Source of the DNA: Aquiluna sp.
GTDB taxonomy: Bacteria > Actinomycetota > Actinomycetes > Actinomycetales > Microbacteriaceae
DNA: 48,497 nucleotides
NCBI GenBank assembly: GCA_028095925.1
Contig: JAOHCW010000008.1
Span: forward strand, 1 to 48,497
Reading direction: 5' to 3'
The position numbers were made by a program, and so were the translations under genes. The notes below the pieces were generated by a model. That model was given only the letters and a program-made list of their open reading frames with translations, ran no database searches and was not told the origin of the DNA. Below, one piece after another: positions 19,990-28,356 of this stretch. The stretch's first letter is position 1, and every line of letters starts with the position of its first letter.

Positions 19990-21141
19990 TTGGCCCTTCG
20001 CTACGGAAAGCACGCCATTGAGGTGCCGGTCGTACTGGCGCCAATGGCAGGAATCACCAACACCGCTTTTCGAAGGCTTTGTCGTGAGCACGGTGGAGGT
20101 CTATTCGTATCGGAGATGATCACGTCCCGGGCACTGGTCGAAAGAACTCCAGAGTCAATGCGGCTGATTCGGCACCACCCCTCAGAAGAGATTCGTTCCA
20201 TTCAGCTCTACGGAGTTGACCCAAAGACTATTTCTGATGCGGTATCGATGCTTGTGGATGAGGACAGGGCGGATCACATTGATTTGAATTTTGGCTGCCC
20301 AGTCCCAAAGGTCACCCGAAAGGGCGGGGGAGCGGCTCTTCCCTGGAAGAAGGACCTGTTCTCGGCCATTGTCAACGCTGCAGTTCGCGCGGCAGGAGAG
20401 ATACCGGTCACCATCAAGATGCGCAAGGGCATTGATGATGAGCACCTAACCTTCATCGATGCCGGCAAAGCCGCAAGGGACGCAGGTGTTGCTGCGGTAG
20501 CACTTCACGGAAGAACCGCCGAGCAGTACTACTCAGGCCAGGCTGACTGGGAGGCGATATCACAGCTGAGAGCTGCACTGCATGACTGTCAGGTGCTGGG
20601 AAACGGTGACATCTGGAGCGGCGAGGATGCTGTTGAAATGATGCGCCAGACGGGCGTCGATGGAGTAGTGGTTGGCAGGGGATGCCTCGGAAGACCTTGG
20701 TTGTTCGGCGATCTTGAGCGCTCCATAAGCGCTTACCTAAACGGCGAGAGCGCTCCAACCCAGAGTTCCATGCCATCGCTTGGTGAGGTTGCTGATGCCT
20801 TCTATCGGCACGCCCAGCTGCTTACAGAGTTCTTTGAAGAAGAGAACAGAGCCTGCCGCGACATAAGAAAGCACGTGGCTTGGTATTTCAAGGGCTATCC
20901 GGTTGGCGGCGAGTTGCGAGCTCAACTTGCCATGGCCAGCTCGCTCGCTGAGATCGCAGAGCTGTTAGGCCAGCTAGACCGCACATCGCCCTATCCGGGC
21001 GAGGAGGCTGAGGGGCCCAGAGGTAGGCTCGGGGGCGTGAAGAGTTGCTCACTGCCGGAGAACTGGTTGGATTCGCAAGAGCTTAGCGAGAGCCACCGTT
21101 CCCAGCTTGAACTGGCTGAGCTTTCGGTCTCGGGGGGATGA
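19990..21141 (+). CDS. dusB: tRNA-dihydrouridine synthase (DusB/NifR3 family)
   Basis: This FMN enzyme (383 residues) reduces specific uridines of tRNA. The barrel begins with VVLAPMAGITNTAFRRL, and the catalytic cysteine is C103 in NFGCPVPKVTRKGGGAAL. GNGDIWSGEDA and GVVVGRGCLGRPWLFGDL bind FMN phosphate. The frame is open far upstream inside glyQS. TTG at 19990, two bases after the glyQS stop, gives a start just before the first beta strand and is preferred. The stop overlaps the dgt start (ATGA). Confidence 0.92.
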   Translation: MALRYGKHAIEVPVVLAPMAGITNTAFRRLCREHGGGLFVSEMITSRALVERTPESMRLIRHHPSEEIRSIQLYGVDPKTISDAVSMLVDEDRADHIDLNFGCPVPKVTRKGGGAALPWKKDLFSAIVNAAVRAAGEIPVTIKMRKGIDDEHLTFIDAGKAARDAGVAAVALHGRTAEQYYSGQADWEAISQLRAALHDCQVLGNGDIWSGEDAVEMMRQTGVDGVVVGRGCLGRPWLFGDLERSISAYLNGESAPTQSSMPSLGEVADAFYRHAQLLTEFFEEENRACRDIRKHVAWYFKGYPVGGELRAQLAMASSLAEIAELLGQLDRTSPYPGEEAEGPRGRLGGVKSCSLPENWLDSQELSESHRSQLELAELSVSGG

Positions 21142-22394
21142 TGGAACAGCCAATCGAGACTGGCTACAGCGACTTCGACCGGGAGAGATTCGTTCCCCAG
21201 CCCAAGTCGTCAATGGTGAGGCGTGGGGAGTTTGCCCGGGATCGGGCAAGGGTTTTACACGCTGCCGCTTTTAGACGACTGAGCTCAAAGACCCAGGTGC
21301 TGTCACCATCCTCAGGAGACTTTGCAAGAACGCGCCTCACACACTCGCTCGAGGTTGCTCAGGTTGGCAGAGAGCTGGCTAACGCACTCGGAGTCGATCC
21401 AGACCTCGTTGACATGGCCTGTCTGGCACACGATCTTGGGCATCCGCCATTTGGCCATAATGGTGAATCCGCGCTGAACCTTTGGGCCGCTGACATAGGA
21501 GGTTTTGAGGGAAATGCCCAGACTTTTAGAATCCTCACACGACTTGAAACAAAGATTTACGATGACTCAGGCGTATCTCGAGGGCTAAATCTGACCCGGG
21601 CATCTCTCGACGCCGCCACTAAGTACCCCTGGCAACTCCACCAGGCAAGCGAATACGGCAACCAGGTCAAGTTCGGTGTCTATGACGACGATCTTGAGGT
21701 CTTTGATTGGATGCGCCAAGAGGCGCCGGATGGAGCAAAGTGTGTCGAGGCCCAGATTATGGATTTCGCCGACGATGTTGCTTACTCCGTGCACGACTTC
21801 GAGGACGCCGTTGTTGAGGGCTTTATCGACCCGGCCGTTATGTCTGATCCGGCCTCTGCGGAGGCCCTGATTGAAGAGGTTGGCAAGTGGTCAGGCGGCA
21901 TGCTCGCCAAGGTCCAACTAGAGGAGGCCTTTGATCTTCTTCAGCAGTCAAGCTTTTGGCTCACACAGTTTGATGGATCCCCGCGCTCACTGGCACAACT
22001 AAAGAACCTAACCAGCGACTTGATTGGCTCGTTCGTGTCAAGAACCTGTGAGTCAATCCTCCAAAATGCTTCCCGCTCATCGTTGACTCGCTACCGGGCT
22101 GGGGTGATCATTCCTTCCAAGGTTCGCAGTGAGATAGCAGTATTGAAGGGCATCGTGGCATCTCAGGTAATGACCAGCGATGATCGCCAGGGCTACTACG
22201 AGGATCAGCGCAACTTGCTTATGGAGCTTGCCGATGTCCTCTACGAATCAGGCAGTGAGCACCTCGACTCTGTTTCATTGGAAGCCTGGAACAAGGCTGA
22301 GTCTGATCAGGGGCGTAAGAGAGTGATTGTCGATCAGGTCGCATCCCTTACCGATCCGATTGCGGTTGCCATGCACCAGCGCTTGCGCTCGTAA
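21138..22394 (+). CDS. dgt: Deoxyguanosinetriphosphate triphosphohydrolase-like protein
   Basis: A cytoplasmic HD-domain hydrolase (418 residues) that splits dNTPs to deoxynucleoside and triphosphate. The phosphohydrolase motif includes TRLTHSLEVAQVGREL and AHDLGHPPFGHNGE with H98-D99, and a later D in DFADDVAYSVHD completes the metal site. A GGGGG site precedes two adjacent ATGs, and the first is used here because it overlaps the dusB stop. dgt followed directly by dnaG is typical in this lineage, placing dNTP control beside primer synthesis. Confidence 0.93.
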   Translation: MMEQPIETGYSDFDRERFVPQPKSSMVRRGEFARDRARVLHAAAFRRLSSKTQVLSPSSGDFARTRLTHSLEVAQVGRELANALGVDPDLVDMACLAHDLGHPPFGHNGESALNLWAADIGGFEGNAQTFRILTRLETKIYDDSGVSRGLNLTRASLDAATKYPWQLHQASEYGNQVKFGVYDDDLEVFDWMRQEAPDGAKCVEAQIMDFADDVAYSVHDFEDAVVEGFIDPAVMSDPASAEALIEEVGKWSGGMLAKVQLEEAFDLLQQSSFWLTQFDGSPRSLAQLKNLTSDLIGSFVSRTCESILQNASRSSLTRYRAGVIIPSKVRSEIAVLKGIVASQVMTSDDRQGYYEDQRNLLMELADVLYESGSEHLDSVSLEAWNKAESDQGRKRVIVDQVASLTDPIAVAMHQRLRS

Positions 22395-22403
22395 GATTCA
22401 ACT

Positions 22404-24218
22404 ATGGCTTCCCGGGTAAAGTCCTCCGACATTGAAGAGCTCAAGGAGCGCGCCGACATTGTTGAGGTAATTGGCGGCTATGTATCGCTAAAGCCCGCAA
22501 GCTCTGGAAGTTTCAAAGGGCTTTGCCCCTTTCATGGCGAGAAAACTCCAAGCTTTAATGTCAGAGCTAACCCCGCGTTCTACCACTGCTTTGGCTGCGG
22601 AGTTGGTGGCGATGTTTATAAGTTCCTGCAGGAGATTGAAAGCATCAGTTTCACGGACGCGGTAGAGCGTCTCGCACAAAAAGTTGGTTACGAGCTCACC
22701 TATGAAGAGGGCGCGCCAGAGAGCTCTAACCGCTCGAAGCTTCTCGAACTAAACAAGCTGGCAGCCTCTTTCTATCAGGAGCAACTGGCCTCAGAAGAGG
22801 CGCTTAAGGCGCGGGAGTTTCTGGTGTCCCGCGGCTTTGATGCGAGTTCTGCCGCAACCTTTGGAATTGGCTATGCGCCAAAGGGGTGGCGAAATCTGAT
22901 TGACCACCTAACCTCCAAGGGCCACAAGCTTGAGGATTTGATCACGGTGGGCCTTGCAATGCAGAGCGACAAAGGTGGTTACGACAGATTCCGCGGCCGG
23001 GTGCTTTGGCCCATCAAGGACGCGAACGAGCAGGTATTGGGCTTTGGTGCTCGAAAGCTTTATGACGACGATGAGGGTCCCAAATACCTCAATACTCCGG
23101 AGACTCCCGTCTACCACAAGTCAGGCGTCCTCTATGGTCTGGACCTGGCTCGCAAGGAGATAGTAAAGAAGCGCGAGGTCATAGTTGTCGAGGGCTACAC
23201 CGATGTCATGGCTTGTCATCTTGCCGGTCATCAAACAGCTGTCGCTACCTGTGGCACGGCATTTGGTGAGGACCACATCAGACTCATAAATCGCCTTCTT
23301 GGGCAGTCAAGCGACCCAGCCAGCGTCATCTTCACCTTTGACCCAGATGCTGCAGGGCAGAAAGCAGCCCTGCGGGTCTATGGCGACAGCAGCAAGTTCA
23401 ATGCCCTGACCTTCGTTGCTGCAGGTCCCGAAGGCTTAGATCCTGCCGATCTTCGCAAAGAGCGTGGGGATAAGGCCATAACCGAGATGCTTGGCGGCAA
23501 GAAGCCGCTATTTGAGTTTGTAATTCGTCACCGGATTAGCCAGTTCCCTATGACAGACCTTGACTCGAGGGTTGCAGCGGCAAGAGCCGCCGCTCCGGTT
23601 GTGGCAGACATCGTTGACCCAGCTTTGCGCGGCGGCTACACCAGGCAGCTTGCGGACTGGGTTTCTCTTGACGTTGCCGATGTCTCTGCCCTTGTAAACG
23701 GAAACAAGCAGGCAGGGGTTAGGGAGCGCGTTGAGCCCATGCGAACCAGTGAACCTGCAAAACAGCCGGCCTCTCCGCAACAAAAGCATGAGGAGCAGAT
23801 CCTTCAGGTCCTGGTCCAGCACCCTGCCGCTTTTTCAATTGAGCAGCTCAGGAGAATGCAGGCTGCAGGATTCAGCGAGAAAGAACATAGGGAGCTCGTT
23901 GATGTCATCCTGCAAAATCCGCAGTCGCTCAGCGAGGCGAATTTCGCAAATGCACTGGCACATACCGTTGGTGAGGAACTCTTGCCTTTGGTGAGGAGCT
24001 TGGCTCTCGCACCACTTCCTGTCGCAAACGAATCGGAGCTTCAGCGGTACTCGGCAGGCATAGTTAGCGGGGCGATGTTGCAGACACTGAACCGAGAGAA
24101 AACCGATCTTCTGGCAGCTCTAAAGAGGCTCGAAGGCTCATCCAGCAGTGATCAAATTGAGCAGATCCAGCGGCAGCTGATGAGCCTTGAGGCTGAGCGC
24201 CGAGCACTTATGCGCTAG
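22404..24218 (+). CDS. dnaG: DNA primase
   Basis: DnaG (604 residues) makes RNA primers at the replication fork. The CHC2 zinc finger is C41-P-F-H44 with C62-FG-C65. The TOPRIM core has EGYTDVMACHLAGH, the GTAFGEDHI segment and FDPDAAGQKAA for metal binding. The C-terminal 150 residues are the helicase-interaction part, which is poorly conserved. The ATG lies nine bases after dgt. It is the last gene of the plus-strand block, followed by a hairpin and tRNA-Asn. Confidence 0.96.
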   Translation: MASRVKSSDIEELKERADIVEVIGGYVSLKPASSGSFKGLCPFHGEKTPSFNVRANPAFYHCFGCGVGGDVYKFLQEIESISFTDAVERLAQKVGYELTYEEGAPESSNRSKLLELNKLAASFYQEQLASEEALKAREFLVSRGFDASSAATFGIGYAPKGWRNLIDHLTSKGHKLEDLITVGLAMQSDKGGYDRFRGRVLWPIKDANEQVLGFGARKLYDDDEGPKYLNTPETPVYHKSGVLYGLDLARKEIVKKREVIVVEGYTDVMACHLAGHQTAVATCGTAFGEDHIRLINRLLGQSSDPASVIFTFDPDAAGQKAALRVYGDSSKFNALTFVAAGPEGLDPADLRKERGDKAITEMLGGKKPLFEFVIRHRISQFPMTDLDSRVAAARAAAPVVADIVDPALRGGYTRQLADWVSLDVADVSALVNGNKQAGVRERVEPMRTSEPAKQPASPQQKHEEQILQVLVQHPAAFSIEQLRRMQAAGFSEKEHRELVDVILQNPQSLSEANFANALAHTVGEELLPLVRSLALAPLPVANESELQRYSAGIVSGAMLQTLNREKTDLLAALKRLEGSSSSDQIEQIQRQLMSLEAERRALMR

Positions 24219-24244
24219 AGAAGTTTTCTGCTAATGTTTCTAAG

Positions 24245-24256
24245 GCCCCTAGGGGC
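24245..24256 (+). terminator. Palindromic hairpin between dnaG and tRNA-Asn
   Basis: GCCCCTAGGGGC is a perfect 12-base palindrome flanked by AAG and TTATT. It could end dnaG transcription weakly or fold in the tRNA 5' leader as a processing signal. The tight loop and short T stretch keep the call tentative. Confidence 0.35.
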
Positions 24257-24260
24257 TTAT

Positions 24261-24333
<73 letters not shown>

Positions 24334-24352
24334 CAAACTCTCAGAGGTGACA

Positions 24353-24997
24353 ATGAATCGAGCGGTTCTCTCCACCTCAATCTCGGTTGGACTCGCAACC
24401 GGTCTCTATGGAATCTCCTTTGGCGCCATTGGCGTTGCCGCAGGACTCGATGTCTTGTCAGTGATGCTGCTAAGTCTGCTTATGTTCTCTGGTGCCTCGC
24501 AGTTTGCATTTGTCGGTGTTGTGGCAGCTGGTGGAGCTCCAATAACCGCAATTACTAGCGCCTGGCTCATGGGTATCAGGAATTCCTTCTACGCTCTGAG
24601 ACTCACGACTGTTCTCGGCCCCAGGGGGCTATTCAAAGTCCTAACCGCGCAACTCACCATCGACGAGTCGAACGCTGTCTCTGCGGCTCAGATTGAGCCC
24701 AAGGATCAGAAGTTTGGTTACTGGGCAACAGGCGTAGCGGTGTTTGTGTTCTGGAACTCGGCCACTCTGATTGGTGCTCTGGCAGGGAATCTAATCGGTT
24801 CGGTTGAGGAATTTGGATTGGATGCCGCGGCAGCCGCAGCTTTCTTGGGGTTGTTGTGGCCAAGGCTTAGAAACCAGTGGCAGCTGGCCGCCCTTGGCGC
24901 CGCCGTTGCCATCATCACGACCCCCGTCTTACCATCTGGCGTGCCAATTTTGCTGGCAGCCGCTGTGGCACTTATTCCGTTTGGAGGTAAGCGATGA
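24353..24997 (+). CDS. azlC: AzlC-type branched-chain amino-acid exporter subunit
   Basis: The large subunit (214 residues) of a two-gene inner-membrane exporter for branched-chain amino acids and analogues. The start of the family is recognisable in GLYGISFGAIGVAAGLDVLS, followed by MLSLLMFSGASQFAFVGV-like residues and WLMGIRNSFYALRL. Several hydrophobic segments span the protein. ATG at 24353 has AGAGGTGA just upstream. A GTG two codons earlier is less likely because it lies in that site. The stop overlaps azlD (ATGA). Confidence 0.9.
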   Translation: MNRAVLSTSISVGLATGLYGISFGAIGVAAGLDVLSVMLLSLLMFSGASQFAFVGVVAAGGAPITAITSAWLMGIRNSFYALRLTTVLGPRGLFKVLTAQLTIDESNAVSAAQIEPKDQKFGYWATGVAVFVFWNSATLIGALAGNLIGSVEEFGLDAAAAAAFLGLLWPRLRNQWQLAALGAAVAIITTPVLPSGVPILLAAAVALIPFGGKR

Positions 24998-25293
24998 TTT
25001 TGACGGTCATCCTGGCCTCCCTCGCCGTTTATAGCTGGAAGCTGCTCGGTTACCTTGTGCCTGAGAGGTTCATTACCGAGCGCTTCAGAGGCTTTGCCGA
25101 CAGGGTGACTGTCGCGCTGCTAGCTGCTTTGGTGGCCATCCAGGGATTCAGCACAGAGGGCGAAATTGTGATTGATGCAAGGCTTGGTGCGCTGGCAGTT
25201 GCCGCTGTTCTGCTAGCTATTCGAGCGCCCTACATCTTGGTGGTATTGGCCGGTGCACTGGTCGCGGCTGGATTGCGCGCTCTAGGGCTCTAA
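24994..25293 (+). CDS. azlD: AzlD-type small subunit of amino-acid exporter
   Basis: A small membrane protein (99 residues) with three or four hydrophobic segments. It contains the SWKLLGYLVPERF segment seen in AzlD proteins and ends in an alanine-rich membrane span. It always partners AzlC, and the four-base ATGA overlap supports one complex made in equal amounts. Its last 12 bases overlap the convergent def gene, with no room for a terminator between them. Confidence 0.88.
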   Translation: MILTVILASLAVYSWKLLGYLVPERFITERFRGFADRVTVALLAALVAIQGFSTEGEIVIDARLGALAVAAVLLAIRAPYILVVLAGALVAAGLRALGL

Positions 25294-25845
25294 GTAGTCA
25301 ATCCCGGGCATCCAGCTGTTGCCCGAAAGTCCCCAATCATTTTCTTCGATGACCTCCAGAGCTTCTGAATGGTAGGGCTCAATGAGCCTGTCCGCGTAGA
25401 GGGTTCCATTTAGGTGGTCAAACTCATGTTGGAAGATTCTCGCCAGCCAGCCCTCAGCAGCGATCTCGTAGTGCCCCCCAGATTCATCCGTGGCTTTGAG
25501 GACGACTCTTTCTGAGCGCTTTAGAGGGAATCTCTCGCCGGGGATTGAAAGACAGCCCTCAACCTCCAGATCCTCGTCTGGGTCAGCCTCGTCGTAGGGC
25601 TCAATCTCTAGCACAGGGTTTATTGCCACTTCGCGAAACCGCGTGTCTTCAACCTCGTAGTCAAAAACAAATATCCGCAACCCAACACCAACCTGGGGGG
25701 CAGCCAGACCCACGCCCGGAGCTTTGTCCATGGTGTCAAACATGTCTGAGATTAGCTCTCTAATCTCAGAGGTGATTTCTTGCACCTCCAAGGCTCTGTC
25801 GTGAAGCACAGGCTCTCCGGTTATCCGGATTGGCAGGACGGTCAT
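25282..25845 (-). CDS. def: Peptide deformylase
   Basis: This metal enzyme (187 residues) removes the formyl group from nascent proteins. All three motifs are present: GVGLAAPQVG, EGCLSIPGE with the metal cysteine, and QHEFDHLNGTLY with two metal histidines and the catalytic glutamate. Length is slightly above the E. coli enzyme and usual for actinobacteria. The ATG at 25845 faces the DMT gene start across a 71-base gap. The 3' end overlaps azlD by 12 bases tail to tail. Confidence 0.95.
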   Translation of the reverse strand: MTVLPIRITGEPVLHDRALEVQEITSEIRELISDMFDTMDKAPGVGLAAPQVGVGLRIFVFDYEVEDTRFREVAINPVLEIEPYDEADPDEDLEVEGCLSIPGERFPLKRSERVVLKATDESGGHYEIAAEGWLARIFQHEFDHLNGTLYADRLIEPYHSEALEVIEENDWGLSGNSWMPGIDYLEP

Positions 25846-25916
25846 GGCTCAAATCTACAATCAAAAACTGCGGTGGTTTAGGCTTGTAGGGCTGCTCTGC
25901 AGACGGGAGTGTCAGT

Positions 25917-26807
25917 TTGTCTTCACCTGAGTTGCTAAGAGCACTCGCCATTCTCCTCGCTATCTGTGGGGCTGCTTTCTTGTCTCTGGGAGCTCAGTTT
26001 CAAAACGATGCGGTAACCAAGCACCACGCCCCTGATCAGCCCAAAATTGGCTCGCTTCATATTCGTCAGATCATTGATCTGATCAAGCGGCCTAGGTGGC
26101 TAACGGGAACCACTTTCTTGGTGCTGGCAGTTCTTTTTCAGCTCGGCGCCCTAGCCCTAGCCCCCCTCATCGTCGTGCAGCCCATTGGTGCCATTGCACT
26201 GATCCTTACCTCTGTACTAAATGCTCGGATTTACGGCATCAAGCTTGACGTGAAGACCATCTCCGCGATTGCGCTGACGATGTTGGGTGTTGGTTCCTTC
26301 GTTACCTTTGCAGCCTCCTCGGCAATCAACGTTGAGATGAGCAATGAAAAGCTGCTTCAGGTAGTCGGCATTCTCTTTTTACTGCTGCTTCTTTTCGGGT
26401 TTGGCTTTGCCTTCACAAGGGGGCAGGTTGGTGCCCTTACCTACATCTCGGGAGCAGGCGTGCTTTACGGGTTTGTTGCGTCACTTGCCAAGGTTGTTAT
26501 TCAAAGGCTCTACCAGGCAGATTTTGATCTCTTAACGCTCCTAGCCGCAGCCTCCTTGGTTGGCGCTACCTTCCTGGGTGGTTGGTTCGTGCAAAATGCC
26601 TACGCTTCGGGGCCCCCGGACTTGGTTATTGCGGGTCTCACCGTGATCGACCCCGCAATTGCTGTGGGGATAGCCATCATCATCCTGGGAGAGGCCTCTC
26701 AAGCTCAATTTGCTGACATCATCGGGTTTATCATTGCGGGGTTCGTTGCTTTAGCAGGCGTCCTCCTGCTTTCAAAGGTTCACCCGCAACTGTCGGGGGA
26801 TAGGTAG
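25917..26807 (+). CDS. DMT-superfamily (EamA-like) membrane protein
   Basis: An integral membrane protein (296 residues) with about eight or nine predicted spans. It begins LRALAILLAICGAAFLSLGA. A first half with GTTFLVLAVLFQLGALALAPLIVVQPIGA and a second half with AASLVGATFLGGWF and DPAIAVGIAIIILGEA show the internal-repeat look of drug/metabolite transporters. Its substrate cannot be read from sequence. The TTG start follows GGGAG. The glycosyltransferase gene begins three bases after the stop, suggesting a shared envelope role, for example lipid or sugar movement, but this is only a contextual inference. Confidence 0.7.
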   Translation: MSSPELLRALAILLAICGAAFLSLGAQFQNDAVTKHHAPDQPKIGSLHIRQIIDLIKRPRWLTGTTFLVLAVLFQLGALALAPLIVVQPIGAIALILTSVLNARIYGIKLDVKTISAIALTMLGVGSFVTFAASSAINVEMSNEKLLQVVGILFLLLLLFGFGFAFTRGQVGALTYISGAGVLYGFVASLAKVVIQRLYQADFDLLTLLAAASLVGATFLGGWFVQNAYASGPPDLVIAGLTVIDPAIAVGIAIIILGEASQAQFADIIGFIIAGFVALAGVLLLSKVHPQLSGDR

Positions 26808-26810
26808 TAG

Positions 26811-28226
26811 ATGGCCAGCTCACTTCGGATCGTTATTCCGTGTGACACCTTCGCACCCGATATAAACGGGGCCGCAAGGTTTGCCGAACGTCTCGCGGGT
26901 GGCCTAGTTCGCAAGGGGCACGAGGTGCACATCATTGCTCCCGCCTTTGACACTTCCGAGGGGCCACGGATTGAAAACCATGATGGAGTGGACATGATTG
27001 TTCACAGGCTCCGCTCTCACAAGGTCCCGCAGCACAAAACCCTGCGCTGGCCTGAACCTTGGGGCATGACTGGGAAGATTGCCAAGGTCCTAGAAGAGGT
27101 TCGACCCCATGCGGTCCATATTCAGTCTCACTTGATGGTTGGCAGGTTTGCCCTGCAGGCCGCGCGGAGGCAGCGACTAAGGGTAATAGCAACGAATCAC
27201 GTTATGCCTGAAAACCTGATGCGCTATTCCTTACTGCCTAGGTTTCTGCACCCGCTGGCAATGAAAATTATTTGGGCTGATGCAGGTCGAATCCTAAGAA
27301 AGATGGACGCGCTAACAACGCCCACGAAGCGCGCAGCTGAACTTCTGGAGGACGCAGCAAAGGTGAGCGGGGTCCTAGCCATCAGCTGTGGTATCGACGC
27401 TTCGAGATTTGCTAACAACACACCGACCGACAACTCAAACCCGGTGGCCCTGTTCCTGGGTCGTCTAGATGACGAGAAGAAGATCGACGTCCTTCTAAGA
27501 GCGGTTGCGAAGCTAACCGAACATCCGAAGCTCCAGGTGGAGCTGGTGGGAGATGGGGGAGAGCGTCAGCGTCTTGGTGCGCTCGCACGTGAGCTTGGGA
27601 TAGAAGACCGAGTTCACTTCCTAGGTCACGTGAGTGATCAGGAGCTTCCGGGAATCTACGAGCGCTGCACGGTCTTTGTGATGCCTTCTATCGCCGAACT
27701 TCAGTCAATAGCGACCATGGAGGCGATGGCTAGCGGTCGTCCGGTGATTGGTGCTGATGCCATGGCTCTTCCTCACCTGGTTCACGATGGGGACAACGGC
27801 TACCTTTTTCCTCCAGGAGATGTGGACCGACTTGCAGACAGGCTCAGAAGGGTTCTCACTGCAGATGAGGCGGAACTTGCCAGGCTAAGTGAAAATTCGC
27901 TGCACCTAATTCGTTCACACGACATTGAGCGCACGCTCAAGATCTTCGAAGACCTCTACCAGGGGGTTGGAGAGGCCGTGCCAACGACAGACGACAACCG
28001 CCCCTCATACATGTTGCCAATTGGACGCCTAAACGACTCCGTTCGTGCTCGTTTGCAGGACTGGAGAGAGGATGCCGTTGGCCTTCGCCGACGCGCAGAG
28101 GACCTCGGGCAAGAGGCTCGAGAGCGGCTCTCTGACGTCCGAGAGGGCGTTATGGGCCAGATCGGTGAGCTGCGCGCTGAGGTAAGGAGACAGGCAAAGA
28201 AATTTAGAAAGCGGCGGGACCGCTAG
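26811..28226 (+). CDS. GT4-family glycosyltransferase with basic helical tail
   Basis: A GT-B glycosyltransferase (471 residues), likely acting at the inner face of the membrane on a lipid acceptor. The N-terminal domain has DTFAPDINGAARFAERLAGGL and the C-terminal domain has ALFLGRLDDEKKIDVLLRAV and ELVGDGGER. The nucleotide-sugar motif PSIAELQSIATMEAMASGRP contains the E-x7-E pair. After about residue 385 comes a non-catalytic tail, strongly charged and helical (RRRAEDLGQEARERLSDVRE onward) ending RRQAKKFRKRRDR. Close relatives include mannosyl- and glucosyltransferases for phosphoinositide or diacylglycerol lipids. The exact sugar and acceptor are not determined. Confidence 0.8.
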   Translation: MASSLRIVIPCDTFAPDINGAARFAERLAGGLVRKGHEVHIIAPAFDTSEGPRIENHDGVDMIVHRLRSHKVPQHKTLRWPEPWGMTGKIAKVLEEVRPHAVHIQSHLMVGRFALQAARRQRLRVIATNHVMPENLMRYSLLPRFLHPLAMKIIWADAGRILRKMDALTTPTKRAAELLEDAAKVSGVLAISCGIDASRFANNTPTDNSNPVALFLGRLDDEKKIDVLLRAVAKLTEHPKLQVELVGDGGERQRLGALARELGIEDRVHFLGHVSDQELPGIYERCTVFVMPSIAELQSIATMEAMASGRPVIGADAMALPHLVHDGDNGYLFPPGDVDRLADRLRRVLTADEAELARLSENSLHLIRSHDIERTLKIFEDLYQGVGEAVPTTDDNRPSYMLPIGRLNDSVRARLQDWREDAVGLRRRAEDLGQEARERLSDVREGVMGQIGELRAEVRRQAKKFRKRRDR

Positions 28227-28288
28227 TTACCGCCAGCTCAAGGCTAGGGAAAAACTAACTTTCTCTAATGCGCAATGTGTTTTCTGCC

Positions 28289-28294
28289 TATTAT
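28289..28294 (+). promoter_or_regulatory. Candidate -10 element of fadD
   Basis: TATTAT matches TATAAT at five of six positions, 62 bases before the fadD start in a 130-base gap. Transcription from here would carry the hairpin at 28321-28348 in the 5' leader. The -35 region is not recognisable. Confidence 0.4.
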
Positions 28295-28320
28295 CTTCAT
28301 AGAAGACTCCAACGCCGGCG

Positions 28321-28348
28321 CTTCGTCGGTGGTATCGAGTCGACGAAG
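28321..28348 (+). promoter_or_regulatory. 5' leader hairpin overlapping the fadD ribosome binding site
   Basis: CTTCGTCG (28321-28328) and CGACGAAG (28341-28348) form a perfect eight-pair stem, extendable by two G-T pairs. The last three bases of the right arm are the start of AAGGAG, the fadD ribosome binding site. Folding should limit translation; as DNA the repeat could equally be a repressor operator. Confidence 0.5.
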
Positions 28349-28356
28349 GAGAGTCC

